The notes: generated by a model from the sequence alone, not told the origin. A stretch of DNA of 64,000 nt from Vibrio porteresiae DSM 19223 (GCF_024347055.1 NZ_AP024896.1:372001-436000); one strand, 5' to 3'. Counted from the stretch's first letter, positions 25,778 to 34,928 are shown. Made by a program: numbers and translations.

Positions 25778-27130
25778 TTAATGCGCTTTATAACGCAGGC
25801 CACTGACTACCGCGGCCACCAAGGCAAATGAGCCTGCGGTAATCAGCGAAATGTGAGTACCATGGTCAGCAAAAAGGTTAAACAGCAGGGCAACCAGCGC
25901 TGTGCCCGAGGTTTGACCTATCAATCGCGCCGTACCTAACATGCCACTGGCACCGCCGCTGCGATTACGCGGCGCAGCGCTGATAATGGTGTGATTATTT
26001 GGGGACTGAAATAGACCAAAGCCTGCACCGCACAGTGCCATGCGCAATGCCACATCAAGGTAATCGGGTGAAGTTGGTAACATTGCCAGTGAGAAGAGCC
26101 CGGCAGCGAACACCGCAAGGCCAATAGCGCCTAAAATTCCCGCATGGACTTTTTCAATCAAGCGTCCGGCAATCGGCGCTAATACCATCGTTGCCAGTGG
26201 CCACGGGGTCAACAGTAAACCTGTTTCTGTTTCGCTTAGCCCTAAAGTGCGTTGGAAATAGAAGGGGATGGAAACCATTGCCAGCATCTGGGCGCAGAAG
26301 GAGCAAATAGACGTACAAATCGACAACGAGAAAATTGGAATGCGTAGTAGATCGACGGGCAATAATGGGAATGGATTACTAAGTTGACGACGAACAAAAA
26401 TAAAGCCGACGATCAACGTCGCCAGCAGCTCAAACCCGACATACAAAAGATCTTGTTGATGGGAGAAACTGGTAAACGCGATGAAAAACAAACCAAAGGT
26501 CAGTGCGTTAAGCACGCCACTTACTGCATCAAATTTACGACCGCCTAGAGAATCATTGGCTGGTAAGTATTTAAGCGCCAGTACTAAGGCGATGATCCCA
26601 ACCGGAACGTTAATCGCAAACAGCCATTGCCATGAGGCAAAAGAGAGAATACCCGCTGCGACGGTTGGCCCTGCGGCAGCGGAAATGGCGACCACTAAGG
26701 CGTTGATCCCCATCCCTCGTCCCAACTTACTTTTGGGATAAATCAGTCGAATAAGCGCGGTATTGACACTCATTAACGCTGCTGCGCCAAAGCCTTGCAT
26801 TACGCGCGCTAAAGTTAAGGTCAATAGCGAATCTGACAGGGCGCATAATAACGACATCGCAGAAAACAGCACCAAGCCAATTTTGTAAATGCGACGATAG
26901 CCGACAATATCACCTAGTGAAGATAACGAGAGCAAGGTCATGGTGATGACCAATTGATAACCATTGACGATCCAAATGGAGGCGCCGGCGGTGGTGTTTA
27001 ATTCGTTAGCGATGGTGGGCAAGGCCACGTTGGCAATCGAGCCGTCAAGCACTGCCATAGTGATACCCAATGCAATGGTAAGCACCGCTCCGATGCGTTG
27101 TGGCATGGGTAAGCCGTCGTTTGTCGTCAT
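25778..27130 (-). CDS. MFS multidrug exporter, DHA2 (EmrB/QacA) family
   Basis: The product has 450 residues from the ATG at 27130; the frame is open to 27193. It has about fourteen hydrophobic segments and DHA2 signatures: LDGSIANVALPTIANELN in helix 1, WIVNGYQLVITMTLLSLSSLGDIVGYRRIYKIG (motif A region) and ARVMQGFGAAALMS (motif B). DHA2 pumps expel cationic drugs, bile salts or dyes using the proton gradient. No membrane-fusion partner gene lies beside it, so it may act alone. Convergent with the esterase fusion gene. Confidence 0.87.
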   Translation of the reverse strand: MTTNDGLPMPQRIGAVLTIALGITMAVLDGSIANVALPTIANELNTTAGASIWIVNGYQLVITMTLLSLSSLGDIVGYRRIYKIGLVLFSAMSLLCALSDSLLTLTLARVMQGFGAAALMSVNTALIRLIYPKSKLGRGMGINALVVAISAAAGPTVAAGILSFASWQWLFAINVPVGIIALVLALKYLPANDSLGGRKFDAVSGVLNALTFGLFFIAFTSFSHQQDLLYVGFELLATLIVGFIFVRRQLSNPFPLLPVDLLRIPIFSLSICTSICSFCAQMLAMVSIPFYFQRTLGLSETETGLLLTPWPLATMVLAPIAGRLIEKVHAGILGAIGLAVFAAGLFSLAMLPTSPDYLDVALRMALCGAGFGLFQSPNNHTIISAAPRNRSGGASGMLGTARLIGQTSGTALVALLFNLFADHGTHISLITAGSFALVAAVVSGLRYKAH

Positions 27131-27532
27131 GAAAAGACCAGTCTCATTTTTAACTAAGATAATATTATTTAAGTAGATGACTTTGAGTAACACGTAGACA
27201 TCTACGTTCGAATTCTACTGTTGATACTAAGACTCATGTGAATAAGTGAAAAGTGATACTGGCCAAATTTGATGATGAGCAAAGAGTGGCAAACGGGATA
27301 TCACTTGCGATGCCAACCGCATGCGTTTATGTTGGCTGTATCACTAGTCTGTATGCGAACATCATACCTTGTCTCTGCGATTTTCGTAACGCTAAACCCT
27401 TTGCTTATCCAGAAAATCGTTTGGCGTTAGGAAAGGCATTGCAGTTAGCAAAGGCATTGTTAATGGAGACATGGCTGTTGGCTTGCTTCACAGACTCAAT
27501 GTAAGGATTCTATTTAAGTAAAGGAGTAGACC
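27131..27532. other. Intergenic region between divergent genes
   Basis: These 402 bases separate the DHA2 exporter and the PanE-like gene. An 83-codon plus-strand frame at 27253-27504 has no ribosome site and no recognisable features. I regard it as chance. Confidence 0.55.
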
Positions 27533-28489
27533 ATGAAATTTGCCATGCTTGGTGCTGGTGGTATCGGTTGTTTATACGCAGCGCGCCTCATTCAGGCCGG
27601 ACATCAATGTGTATTAGTCGCTCGAGGAGAGCATCTTCAAGCATTGCAGCAAAATGGCTTGCTCGTTGACCACCCCGATACGCAATTTCATGGCTCTGTT
27701 GATGCGACCGATGTGGCTGGGTTGATGAAACAGCACTCCTGTAGCAGTTTTGATCTTTTGATCCTCGGAGCGAAAGGCGGTGCAACTCAAGCTATGCTGG
27801 CTGAAATGAAAACATGGTTACAAGGGGCAACTACACCCATTTTATCGATTCAAAATGGGGTGACCAATGAAGCGTTGATTGAGCAGCAGTTAGGTGTGGA
27901 GCGTACCATTGGGGGATTAGGTATTTATGTGAGTGGGCATATTGTTAGCCCTGGACACATTAGTGCCCAAGGGGCTGGGCAAATTGATTTTGGCGCTTGG
28001 CCTACCGCGCAAGATAACCCTCAAATGGCGACCTTGTGTCAAACCTTAGCAGAAGTCTTTTCCGATGCAGGAATTCCTAACCGACTCTATACCGATGTGC
28101 GATACGCGCTGTGGCGCAAATTGGTGATCAATAATGGCGTAAATCCACTCACCGCCCTGACCGATCTCAAAACTGGCGCGATTACTACCGATCCCATTTT
28201 ACGCCGCACGGTTCATACCATGATGGAAGAGACTGCGCGCGCGGCGAATGCTGCAGGTGTGTCGCTAACTAAAGAGGATGTTGAAGAGATGTTTGATCTC
28301 ATCTGCAACTTTCACGACATAAAAACCTCAATGCAGGTGGATATGGAACGGGGCAGAACCCTAGAAGTTAATGAGATTTGCGGCCCAGTGATTGAGAACT
28401 GTCGCAAGATCAATCAGCCCGCAGAGACAACAGAGTTAATCTATAAATTGCTGGTTAATGCGACTCAAGCCCACCCCGCTGAAATCTAA
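27533..28489 (+). CDS. 2-dehydropantoate 2-reductase family protein
   Basis: This 318-residue protein has an N-terminal Rossmann domain with MKFAMLGAGGIGCLYAARLIQAG and NADPH-side Arg in LVARGEH. The linker and C-terminal helical domain contain KLVINNGVNPLTALTDLKTG, with the conserved catalytic Lys and Asn of PanE/ApbA. PanE reduces ketopantoate to pantoate for coenzyme A synthesis. Many genomes carry paralogues acting on other 2-oxo acids, and this gene is not next to other pan genes, so I do not give a symbol. AAGGAG lies 7 bases before the ATG. Confidence 0.87.
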   Translation: MKFAMLGAGGIGCLYAARLIQAGHQCVLVARGEHLQALQQNGLLVDHPDTQFHGSVDATDVAGLMKQHSCSSFDLLILGAKGGATQAMLAEMKTWLQGATTPILSIQNGVTNEALIEQQLGVERTIGGLGIYVSGHIVSPGHISAQGAGQIDFGAWPTAQDNPQMATLCQTLAEVFSDAGIPNRLYTDVRYALWRKLVINNGVNPLTALTDLKTGAITTDPILRRTVHTMMEETARAANAAGVSLTKEDVEEMFDLICNFHDIKTSMQVDMERGRTLEVNEICGPVIENCRKINQPAETTELIYKLLVNATQAHPAEI

Positions 28490-28575
28490 CCGCTAGCGTC
28501 GTTTTGTTATTTGCAAGTGAAGCTAAACGAGTTCATTATGGCATATGCTATTAATATGAATGGATTGAGGATTTC

Positions 28576-29406
28576 ATGGAGAGAGTATTAAGTGACGAAG
28601 CACTAGCCCAACTGATGGCAGACGACGTACCGTTTGGCGACTTAACGACGGATTTGCTGATTAATGGTAACCAACCGCTACGCATAGAGCTTGGTGCAAG
28701 GTATGAAATGACAGTGAGTGGTGTAGAAGAGGTTGCTCGTATGTTCGAAATAAAAGGGGCAACGGTCACTGTGCATCAACAGTCTGGCGCAACCATTGCG
28801 GCGCATCAACCTATCCTAACGGCGCATGGTTCTGCCCATGCTTTATTTACGGTATGGAAATCGGCTCAAGTGCTGATGGAGTGGATGAGTGGTGTTGCTT
28901 CGGCTGCAAAAAGGATGGTCGATGGTGCTCAAGGGATTCCTGTCGCGTGCACGCGCAAGCAAGTTCCTTATACCAAAGTGCTTTCGGTTAAGGCGGTGCG
29001 AAGTGGCGGCGCCATCATGCATCGCTTGGGAACTTCTGAAAGCATTTTGGTGTTTGCTGAACATCGTCAGTTTAACCCGTTAGATCCGCAAGAGATGATC
29101 GCTTTTCTCGAGCAACGATCACCAGAGCATAAAGCCATCATAGAAGTACATTGTGTGGAAGATGCGCTCAACTGGGCGCAAGCTGGTGCTGCCGTGTTGC
29201 AACTTGATAAGTTTTCTCCCGCCGATATTGCTAAATGCAAAGCTTATCTGGTCAAGCATCAACTATCGACCAAACTGGGCATTGCTGGTGGAGTGACTCC
29301 GGAGAACATCACCGAATTTACGTCAGCTGGCGCAGATCTTATCGTGACCTCATATCCTTACTACGCGAAGCCAAAAGATGTTCAAGTGCGCTTCTTCGAG
29401 TCTTAG
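28576..29406 (+). CDS. ModD-like protein (quinolinate phosphoribosyltransferase fold)
   Basis: This 276-residue protein resembles NadC-type phosphoribosyltransferases: DDVPFGDLTTDLL at the start, SGVASAAKRMVD, ACTRKQVPYTKVLSVKAVRSGG and HRLGTSESILVFAEH. It is closer to ModD, a homologue linked with molybdate transport genes in several bacteria, than to NadC, because it lacks the usual NadC HRxGL..LIKDNH pattern. No mod transport genes are near. The reaction of ModD is unknown. The gene follows the PanE-like gene by 86 bases on the same strand. Confidence 0.75.
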   Translation: MERVLSDEALAQLMADDVPFGDLTTDLLINGNQPLRIELGARYEMTVSGVEEVARMFEIKGATVTVHQQSGATIAAHQPILTAHGSAHALFTVWKSAQVLMEWMSGVASAAKRMVDGAQGIPVACTRKQVPYTKVLSVKAVRSGGAIMHRLGTSESILVFAEHRQFNPLDPQEMIAFLEQRSPEHKAIIEVHCVEDALNWAQAGAAVLQLDKFSPADIAKCKAYLVKHQLSTKLGIAGGVTPENITEFTSAGADLIVTSYPYYAKPKDVQVRFFES

Positions 29407-29677
29407 ATGTTTCAAGTCTTAAATGCGCGGCTAAGCTGGTCTATCTGCTTCTGGTCTATCTACTGTTGGTAAATCTACTGATCGAATAGTGTGTCGCTGT
29501 TTTTTACAGCGACCACTTTTTGGTCGTGTTAGTTTGCCTTAGCCTTTAAAATACGAAATCGGACTCGCTTAAATATCCTATGAATTGCCCTGATTCATTT
29601 ATCTGACTACCCACGGATTGCACATTTGGGTATGCTGTCCTTCAAAACAATTTAGTAATCGAGTCAAAAGGATAGTG

Positions 29678-30100
29678 ATGCTGTTCATAACCAACGTTAG
29701 CTATAGCGAGGAGTATGCGCCACAGATTCGCGCCATACGTGATGAAGTCTTTATTCAGGAGCAAGGAATCGATCCAACACTTGAATTTGATGGCTGTGAT
29801 GCCGATGCACTTCATGCCTTGATTACGATCGATGGTCAACCTGTTGCGACGGGTCGTTTGCTCAATGATGGGCACATTGGTCGCATTGCTGTTTTGGCAG
29901 CGTATCGCGGCCAAGGTGTTGGCGCGCAGGTAGTGCGTTCATTAATCAAAGAAGCTGAGCTACAAGGCTATGCTCGCGTCTATCTTGGAGCTCAGGTCCA
30001 TGCGGTCGACTTCTATCGTAAATTGGGCTTTGTCTCTTTTGGTGACGAATTTGTCGAAGCAGGCATCCCTCATTTAGCGATGGAAAAGAACTTAAAATAA
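29678..30100 (+). CDS. GNAT family N-acetyltransferase
   Basis: The product has 140 residues from ATG 29678, which has AAAGGA 5 bases upstream; ATG 29618 has none. It has the acetyl-CoA loop in RIAVLAAYRGQGVGAQVVRSLIKEA and the end motif VDFYRKLGFVSFGDEFVEAGIPHLAM. The RDEVFIQEQGIDPTLEFDGCDADALHAL beginning is typical of the YjcF/ElaA-like GNAT group. Substrate unknown. It lies between ModD-like and oxidoreductase genes on one strand. Confidence 0.85.
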   Translation: MLFITNVSYSEEYAPQIRAIRDEVFIQEQGIDPTLEFDGCDADALHALITIDGQPVATGRLLNDGHIGRIAVLAAYRGQGVGAQVVRSLIKEAELQGYARVYLGAQVHAVDFYRKLGFVSFGDEFVEAGIPHLAMEKNLK

Positions 30101-30140
30101 TTCGCTTTTAAAGCAGCAATAACGTGACGAGAGAGATGAG

Positions 30141-31160
30141 ATGACCACGCAGAAAATACGTTGGGGCATAGCTGGATTAGGCGCAATTGCGCACCGCTTT
30201 GCCACCGATTTAGTCAATAGTAGTCAATATGGTGTGTTGGGTGCTGTGGCGGCGAGACAACAGCAGCGCGCCGAGGATTTTGCTGACCAATATGGGTGTG
30301 AAGTGGCTTATGGCTCTTATGAAGCGTTGGCTAGCGATGCAGAGATTGATGCTGTTTATGTCGCTACCATACATCCCGCCCATGTGCCGCTGGTGGAACT
30401 TTTTTTGCGCCACGGGAAACATGTTCTGGTTGAGAAGCCAGCATTCATCTGTGTTGAACAATGGGATGCGATGGCTGAATTGGCCGTTAACAATGGCGTG
30501 ATTTTGGCTGAGGCGATGAAATCAGTGGCATTTCCTGCTTATCAGCAGCTATGCCAGTTTTTGATAGAGCGTCAACCTGAGGTAACCTCGATTGAAGCGG
30601 CGTTTGGTGGGGCTCATTCCTACGATCCGCAACTGCGTATCTTTGATGCGACGTTATCCGGCGGTGCAACGCTGGATGTTGGCGTGTATGGTTTGTGGCT
30701 GTTTGCCGATTTATGCCGAGTGCTCGGCCACACTGTTCCTTTTCCGCGTACAACGATCACCCAAACCTATCCAGACCTAGCTGTTGATCAGACAGTGGAG
30801 TGTCTTTTTGATGGGGCAATTCAAGGTCGGATTGGCGGTTCAATTACTGAAGATTTGCCGCGCTATGCGGTGATCAAAGGGCCTGAACTTTTAATCACCA
30901 TTGCAGAAAAATGGTGGAACCCTAAACGCATCGACATTGAATACCAAGGCCAAACGTACCGACTAGAACCCGAGGTACTGGGCGGTGGCTTTGAACACGA
31001 AATTGATCATCTTTCAACGCTTATCCTGCTACGGGAAACTCAATCTCCGCTGCTTTGTCATGCGACTAGTCGCAAAGTGATAGAGATCATGGAGCAACTG
31101 TTGAAAGCACACGGTTTTGCTCACCTTGTCACGCCCAACCCTGCATTCTTAATGCAGTGA
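30141..31160 (+). CDS. Gfo/Idh/MocA family NAD(P)-dependent oxidoreductase
   Basis: This 339-residue protein has the N-terminal Rossmann motif GIAGLGAIAHRF and the family signature HVLVEKPAFI with its conserved Lys-Pro (about residue 96-97). The C-terminal domain has AFGGAHSYDPQLRIFDATLSGGATLDVGVYGLW, as in dimeric dihydrodiol dehydrogenase-like members. They oxidise or reduce sugars, inositols or diols. The gene follows the GNAT gene by 40 bases. GAGAGATGAG lies before the ATG. Substrate not inferable. Confidence 0.86.
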   Translation: MTTQKIRWGIAGLGAIAHRFATDLVNSSQYGVLGAVAARQQQRAEDFADQYGCEVAYGSYEALASDAEIDAVYVATIHPAHVPLVELFLRHGKHVLVEKPAFICVEQWDAMAELAVNNGVILAEAMKSVAFPAYQQLCQFLIERQPEVTSIEAAFGGAHSYDPQLRIFDATLSGGATLDVGVYGLWLFADLCRVLGHTVPFPRTTITQTYPDLAVDQTVECLFDGAIQGRIGGSITEDLPRYAVIKGPELLITIAEKWWNPKRIDIEYQGQTYRLEPEVLGGGFEHEIDHLSTLILLRETQSPLLCHATSRKVIEIMEQLLKAHGFAHLVTPNPAFLMQ

Positions 31161-31227
31161 TTAAAAGTTAACTCAGTGACTAAAAGAAACACACATACAA
31201 GAATTTAAAGTTTAAGGAATAAGATTG

Positions 31228-31800
31228 ATGGCAACGACGTTTTACTTAATGCGCCACGGGCAAACTCTTTTTAACGTACGACGTAAAATCCAAGGCTGGT
31301 GCGATTCCCCTCTAACTGAAACCGGTATTGAACAAGCTAAGATGGCGTCGCGTTTTTTCGACAATATCGAATTGGATCACCTGTACAGCTCTTCTTCTGA
31401 ACGCGCTTGTGATACCGCTGAAATCGTGACGCATCAACAAATGCCTTATCAGCGCTTAAAAGGACTTAAAGAGATCAATTTCGGTACCTACGAATCAGAA
31501 AGTGAAGATTTGCACCCAAATGTCGATATGCGCGAAACCTACTACGTGCAATTTGGCGGAGAAGCGAAAGCCAAAGTGCGTGAACGTGTGGTAGCAACGT
31601 GTACTGAGATCATGCAAAAGCCAGATCACAACACAGTTCTAGCGGTATCTCACGCCGGTTCATGCAAACAGTTTTTGATGCATTGGCATGAAAACCATGA
31701 AGAAGTGCTTAAAAATGGCATTCCTAACTGCGCGATTTTTGAATACCGCTTTGAAAACGATGCGTTTACGTTTGTCCGTATGATTGATGTGACTAAGTAA
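31228..31800 (+). CDS. Histidine phosphatase family protein
   Basis: This 190-residue protein has the catalytic LMRHGQTLFN at the start, followed by QGWCDSPLTETG, and the second His in AVSHAGSCKQFL, as in phosphoglycerate-mutase-like phosphatases. AAGGAAT lies upstream. A TTG three bases before the ATG is an alternative start. Members act on sugar phosphates, nucleotides or small phosphoesters. It starts a run of small plus-strand genes. Confidence 0.87.
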   Translation: MATTFYLMRHGQTLFNVRRKIQGWCDSPLTETGIEQAKMASRFFDNIELDHLYSSSSERACDTAEIVTHQQMPYQRLKGLKEINFGTYESESEDLHPNVDMRETYYVQFGGEAKAKVRERVVATCTEIMQKPDHNTVLAVSHAGSCKQFLMHWHENHEEVLKNGIPNCAIFEYRFENDAFTFVRMIDVTK

Positions 31801-31835
31801 TACATCTTGTCTATTAAACGCCAGGAGGAGAGCGC

Positions 31836-32198
31836 GTGACTCACTTTATCGTAATAAAACCTTATAACGATGCGCCTGAATCACCCATTCGGGTTGAAAG
31901 AGGTGAGCGATTAGCGTGGGTTGAAGAGTCGAACCCACAAGGCGATTGGGCTAATTGGGTATTTTGTCGCGGCGAAGGCAAAGAGGGCTGGGTACCCAAG
32001 CAAATTCTTACCAAAGACGCGAAAGAAGCGGTGGTCACCGAAGATTATCACGCTAAAGAGCATAACTTAGTCTTGGGGGAGAGGTTAGTCGCTCACTCTT
32101 TCCTTAATGGCTGGCTGTGGGGACACAAAGTCAGTGATCCTACGGTATTAGCTTGGGCACCAATGAATCACTTAGCTGAGTCAAATGATGATAAGTGA
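31836..32198 (+). CDS. SH3-like domain protein
   Basis: This 120-residue protein starts at GTG 31836, just after a strong AGGAGGAG site. It has an SH3-like segment: VERGERLAWVEESNP, WANWVFCRGEGKEGWVPKQIL, as in bacterial variant SH3 domains. The second half, LVLGERLVAHSFLNGWLWGHK, looks like a second diverged copy. No signal peptide. Function unknown. It lies 35 bases after the phosphatase gene and may be cotranscribed. Confidence 0.75.
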   Translation: MTHFIVIKPYNDAPESPIRVERGERLAWVEESNPQGDWANWVFCRGEGKEGWVPKQILTKDAKEAVVTEDYHAKEHNLVLGERLVAHSFLNGWLWGHKVSDPTVLAWAPMNHLAESNDDK

Positions 32199-32338
32199 CG
32201 CTTCATGCACATTGTCTCTTCTTCATTTTTCCTAGGCAAAACGCTTTCACATTGAAAGATAACGATTTGCACTGTTTATTTTCGCTCTGACAACGTATTC
32301 TGCTTTTTTATTGTTTTTAAATAATAGGTTAGGAACTT

Positions 32339-32761
32339 ATGGAAGAGTATTGGAACCCAATGGTTCCTGAGTTATCAGTGACCGATTTTTCCAAGTCACT
32401 GCATTTCTATTGTGAGATTTTGGGCTTCTCGATTCGTAACCAACGTTCAAATCCAGATTTTGCCTACCTAGATATGGAAAATGTCCAACTGATGCTGGAA
32501 CAGATTCACGAATCGGGTTGGAACACTGGGGCGCTAGAGTTTCCGTTAGGTCGTGGGATCAATTTCCAAATAGAGTTAGCCGATATTGCAGCTGTACATG
32601 GCCGTTTGGTATCGGCTCAAATTGCGCTGTATTGCGAGATGAAAGAGAGCTGGTATGACGTTGGCGATATGCTATCTGGTCAGCGCGAATTTCTCGTGCA
32701 AGACCCCGACGGTTATCTGCTGCGCTTTAGCCAGTATTTAGGTGAAAAACCCAAATCTTAA
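32339..32761 (+). CDS. VOC family, bleomycin-resistance-like protein
   Basis: This 140-residue protein starts VPELSVTDFSKSLHFYCEILGFSIRNQRSNPDFAYLDMENVQLMLEQ-like and ends FLVQDPDGYLLRFSQYLGE, which is the pattern of bleomycin-resistance-type VOC proteins. Such proteins bind drugs or, in other members, act as metal-dependent enzymes. TTAGGAACTT lies before the ATG. It is the first of the small accessory genes preceding the repeat-terminated run. Confidence 0.84.
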   Translation: MEEYWNPMVPELSVTDFSKSLHFYCEILGFSIRNQRSNPDFAYLDMENVQLMLEQIHESGWNTGALEFPLGRGINFQIELADIAAVHGRLVSAQIALYCEMKESWYDVGDMLSGQREFLVQDPDGYLLRFSQYLGEKPKS

Positions 32762-32791
32762 AACCTTTTCAAATAACCCCAAGAGGTTGTA

Positions 32792-33253
32792 ATGGAACAG
32801 ATTACTTTTAAAGATGCGCAACCAGAGCACGGCGAGTTGCTTAGTGATATCGCCATCGAATCCAAAGGGTATTGGGGCTATTCTCGGCAACAGCTGGATA
32901 TTTGGCGTAAAGATTTACGCATCGAGCCATCGTACATTGTGGTGAATACGGTCAAATTGGTTGTGGTGGGGGATAACATCGCTGGGTTCTTTGCTTTGTT
33001 GCAAGGTGAGACAAACTATCTCGACCACCTATGGCTGTTGCCAGACTATGCAGGCAAAGGGCTTGGCCGCGAAGTGTTCAACGAAATTCTTCATCAATGC
33101 CAAGCACTAGACATAGCCCGTTTTACGATTGTATCTGACCCCGACGCAGCCGGTTTTTATCTTCATTTAGGTGCCAAGCGCATCGGTGAGGTGTTTAGTA
33201 AACCACAAAACCGCCAGTTGCCCTTACTAGAATATGTCCTTCCTCTTCCTTAG
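32792..33253 (+). CDS. GNAT family N-acetyltransferase
   Basis: This 153-residue GNAT protein has the central strand and CoA loop in YLDHLWLLPDYAGKGLGREVFNEIL and the C-terminal PDAAGFYLHLGAKRIGEV. AAGAGG lies 9 bases before the ATG. The TAG stop at 33251-33253 lies inside a copy of the dispersed GGACAGGCAC repeat. Acetyl acceptor unknown. Confidence 0.85.
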   Translation: MEQITFKDAQPEHGELLSDIAIESKGYWGYSRQQLDIWRKDLRIEPSYIVVNTVKLVVVGDNIAGFFALLQGETNYLDHLWLLPDYAGKGLGREVFNEILHQCQALDIARFTIVSDPDAAGFYLHLGAKRIGEVFSKPQNRQLPLLEYVLPLP

Positions 33254-33270
33254 AGGGACAGGCACTTTAA
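33250..33270 (+). repeat. GGACAGGCAC repeat, copy 1 (forward)
   Basis: Core GGACAGGCAC at 33256-33265, preceded by TTAG and followed by TTTAA. It overlaps the TAG stop of the upstream acetyltransferase gene. Confidence 0.8.
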
Positions 33271-33293
33271 TTTCGCCGCTGTGTCTTACTTTC

Positions 33294-33314
33294 TTAGAAG
33301 GACAGGCACCTTAA
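33294..33314 (+). repeat. GGACAGGCAC repeat, copy 2 (forward)
   Basis: A consensus copy: GAAGGACAGGCACCTTAA preceded by TTA. AAGG and CCTT can pair around ACAGGCA. Confidence 0.85.
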
Positions 33315-33349
33315 CTCATCATCGTCTACATAGTGGTAAAGGAGAACCT

Positions 33350-33898
33350 ATGTTTACACTCGATATCGACCAAGAATTACGTTTGGCTCTGATTCAGCCC
33401 TCATTTGCTAAAACCTATTATGACATTGTTGCCCAGCAGCGAACCTATCTTAGTCAATGGCTTGCATGGCCCGAACACGCTGATGGCGAAGGCTTTTTTC
33501 TCAGCTTTATCCAAACATCACTGCAAAACTATGCGGCAGGCAAATCGTTAACCTGTTCAGTGATTTTCTCAGGCCAGATTGTCGGCACGGTCTCTTTTAA
33601 CTCCATCGATCATAATTTGAAGAAAGTGGAAATCGGCTATTGGTTACGTGAAGACTATCAAGGCCGTGGCATTATGACTCGAGTCGTCCGTAAGTTAATT
33701 GAAGTGGCTTTCGAAGAGTATCATATGGAAAAAGTGGAGATTGCAGCCGCTGAAGGGAACAAGGCCAGCCGCAGTTTGTGTGAACGGTTAGGGTTTACGT
33801 TAGAAGGCATCATTACTCGTGCTGAAAATCTCAATGGCCGCATTGTTGACCATGCGATTTATGGTTTGGCGAAAAGTCATGTGACTGATAGTAAGTAA
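33350..33898 (+). CDS. GNAT acetyltransferase, RimJ/RimL type
   Basis: The product has 182 residues from ATG 33350, which has AAAGGAG 7 bases upstream; the frame is open from 33281, but that part contains a repeat copy. It resembles ribosomal-protein and amino-acid N-terminal acetyltransferases of the RimL type: LSQWLAWPE, EIGYWLREDYQGRGIMTRVVRKLIEVAFEE, and ASRSLCERLGFTLEGIITRAENLNGRIVDHAIYGL. Substrate unknown. A repeat follows 14 bases after the stop. Confidence 0.86.
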   Translation: MFTLDIDQELRLALIQPSFAKTYYDIVAQQRTYLSQWLAWPEHADGEGFFLSFIQTSLQNYAAGKSLTCSVIFSGQIVGTVSFNSIDHNLKKVEIGYWLREDYQGRGIMTRVVRKLIEVAFEEYHMEKVEIAAAEGNKASRSLCERLGFTLEGIITRAENLNGRIVDHAIYGLAKSHVTDSK

Positions 33899-33911
33899 TC
33901 AGTGCCATTTC

Positions 33912-33932
33912 TTATAAGGACAGGCACCTTAA
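33912..33932 (+). repeat. GGACAGGCAC repeat, copy 3 (forward)
   Basis: Core at 33918-33927 within ATAAGGACAGGCACCTTAA. A nearby GTGCC at 33902-33906 could extend a hairpin with GGCAC. Confidence 0.85.
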
Positions 33933-33979
33933 GAGAGGCGCACCATTTCTATTAAAAACAGGGCGAGAAGGAAGATGCT

Positions 33980-34357
33980 ATGAAGATATTAATTGAACAG
34001 GAAACCGCTCTTCATCAGTATGAAATTCGTCACAATAGTATGGAAGTGAAGCGGTTGCTGCATCCTCAATTTAAAGAAGTTGGGCGCTCAGGGAGCACCT
34101 ACGACTTTACTACGACAGTTCAACTTATGGAGATAGAGCAGCCCGCCCAAGGGCATCTTCATGCTCAAGACTTTGAGTGCATTACTTTGCAACCTTCTGT
34201 GCAACTGTTGCTCTATAAATCAGCCTGGATTGATGATGCAGGAAAGGCGAGTGCATTTGCCAAACGTTCTTCGACGTGGATTTTTACTGGTTTAGGATGG
34301 CAGATGATTTATCACCAAGGTACACCGTGTGAGGCATTTGCTATCGTAAAATCTTAG
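33980..34357 (+). CDS. SnoaL-like/DUF4440 family protein
   Basis: This 125-residue protein fits the NTF2-like cone fold: an N-terminal helix with LIEQETALHQYE, KRLLHPQFKEVGRSGSTYDF, and the C-terminal strands RSSTWIFTGLGWQMIYHQGTPC. DUF4440 proteins include isomerases and small-molecule binders; most are uncharacterised. GAAGGAAG lies before the ATG. The TAG stop is within repeat copy 4. Confidence 0.75.
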   Translation: MKILIEQETALHQYEIRHNSMEVKRLLHPQFKEVGRSGSTYDFTTTVQLMEIEQPAQGHLHAQDFECITLQPSVQLLLYKSAWIDDAGKASAFAKRSSTWIFTGLGWQMIYHQGTPCEAFAIVKS

Positions 34358-34374
34358 CAGGACAGGCACTCTAA
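34354..34374 (+). repeat. GGACAGGCAC repeat, copy 4 (forward)
   Basis: Core at 34360-34369; the leading TTAG provides the TAG stop of the SnoaL-like gene. Confidence 0.82.
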
Positions 34375-34468
34375 ATTGGTACAGTAAGGTCGGTTCCCTT
34401 TTGTTGACAAGTGAGAACGCTAGACAACAGAATGCTCAGTATCAAAGCAACAAATAGAAGGATATTAC

Positions 34469-34924
34469 GTGGAAGACAAAATGCTGGTTTACGCAGGTTT
34501 TTGGATTCGTTTAGCGGCATCAATCATTGATACTGTGTTGATGTTGCTGGTGGCTCTTCCGTTTGCCGATTCTGCCTATAGCTATTTCAATTGGGAAAAT
34601 GGCATGCAGATGCAAGCAAGTTCAAGTATCGGTATTAGTTGGATTTTCCCATTTATAGCCACCATGATTTTCTGGGTTTATCGCTCAGCAACTCCGGGGA
34701 AAATGATCTTGAAGTTGAAGATTGTCAACGCCATGACGGGTGAGCCGATTGGTATTGGTCGCTCGGTTATTCGTTATATTGGTTATTACATTAGCGCTTT
34801 TCCATTGTGTCTTGGCTTTCTCTGGATAGCTTTTAGCAGCCGTAAACAAGGCTGGCATGACCTTATCGCAGGTACGGTTGTGGTCAAGGCGGTGAAACCT
34901 TTTTACAAGGACAGACACTTTTAA
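34469..34924 (+). CDS. RDD family membrane protein with repeat-encoded C-terminus
   Basis: This 151-residue protein starts at GTG 34469, 7 bases after AAGGA. It has the RDD layout: AGFWIRLAASIIDTVLMLLV in helix 1, a second helix, ATPGKMILKLKIVNAMTGEPIGIGRSVIRYIGYYISAFPLCLG and KQGWHDLIAGTVVV. RDD proteins are membrane proteins of mostly unknown role. The last codons (YKDRHF then TAA) are written by a variant of the GGACAGGCAC repeat, so the natural end of the protein was probably altered by repeat insertion. Confidence 0.82.
   Translation: MEDKMLVYAGFWIRLAASIIDTVLMLLVALPFADSAYSYFNWENGMQMQASSSIGISWIFPFIATMIFWVYRSATPGKMILKLKIVNAMTGEPIGIGRSVIRYIGYYISAFPLCLGFLWIAFSSRKQGWHDLIAGTVVVKAVKPFYKDRHF
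34902..34924 (+). repeat. GGACAGGCAC repeat, copy 5 (forward, variant, inside a gene end)
   Basis: Variant core GGACAGACAC at 34909-34918. It encodes the last residues and TAA stop of the RDD protein. Confidence 0.7.
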
Positions 34925-34928
34925 ATAT

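Noticed and set aside
27253..27504. An 83-codon frame between the DHA2 exporter and PanE-like genes.
   Set aside because: No ribosome site, no domain and unusual composition; treated as chance.
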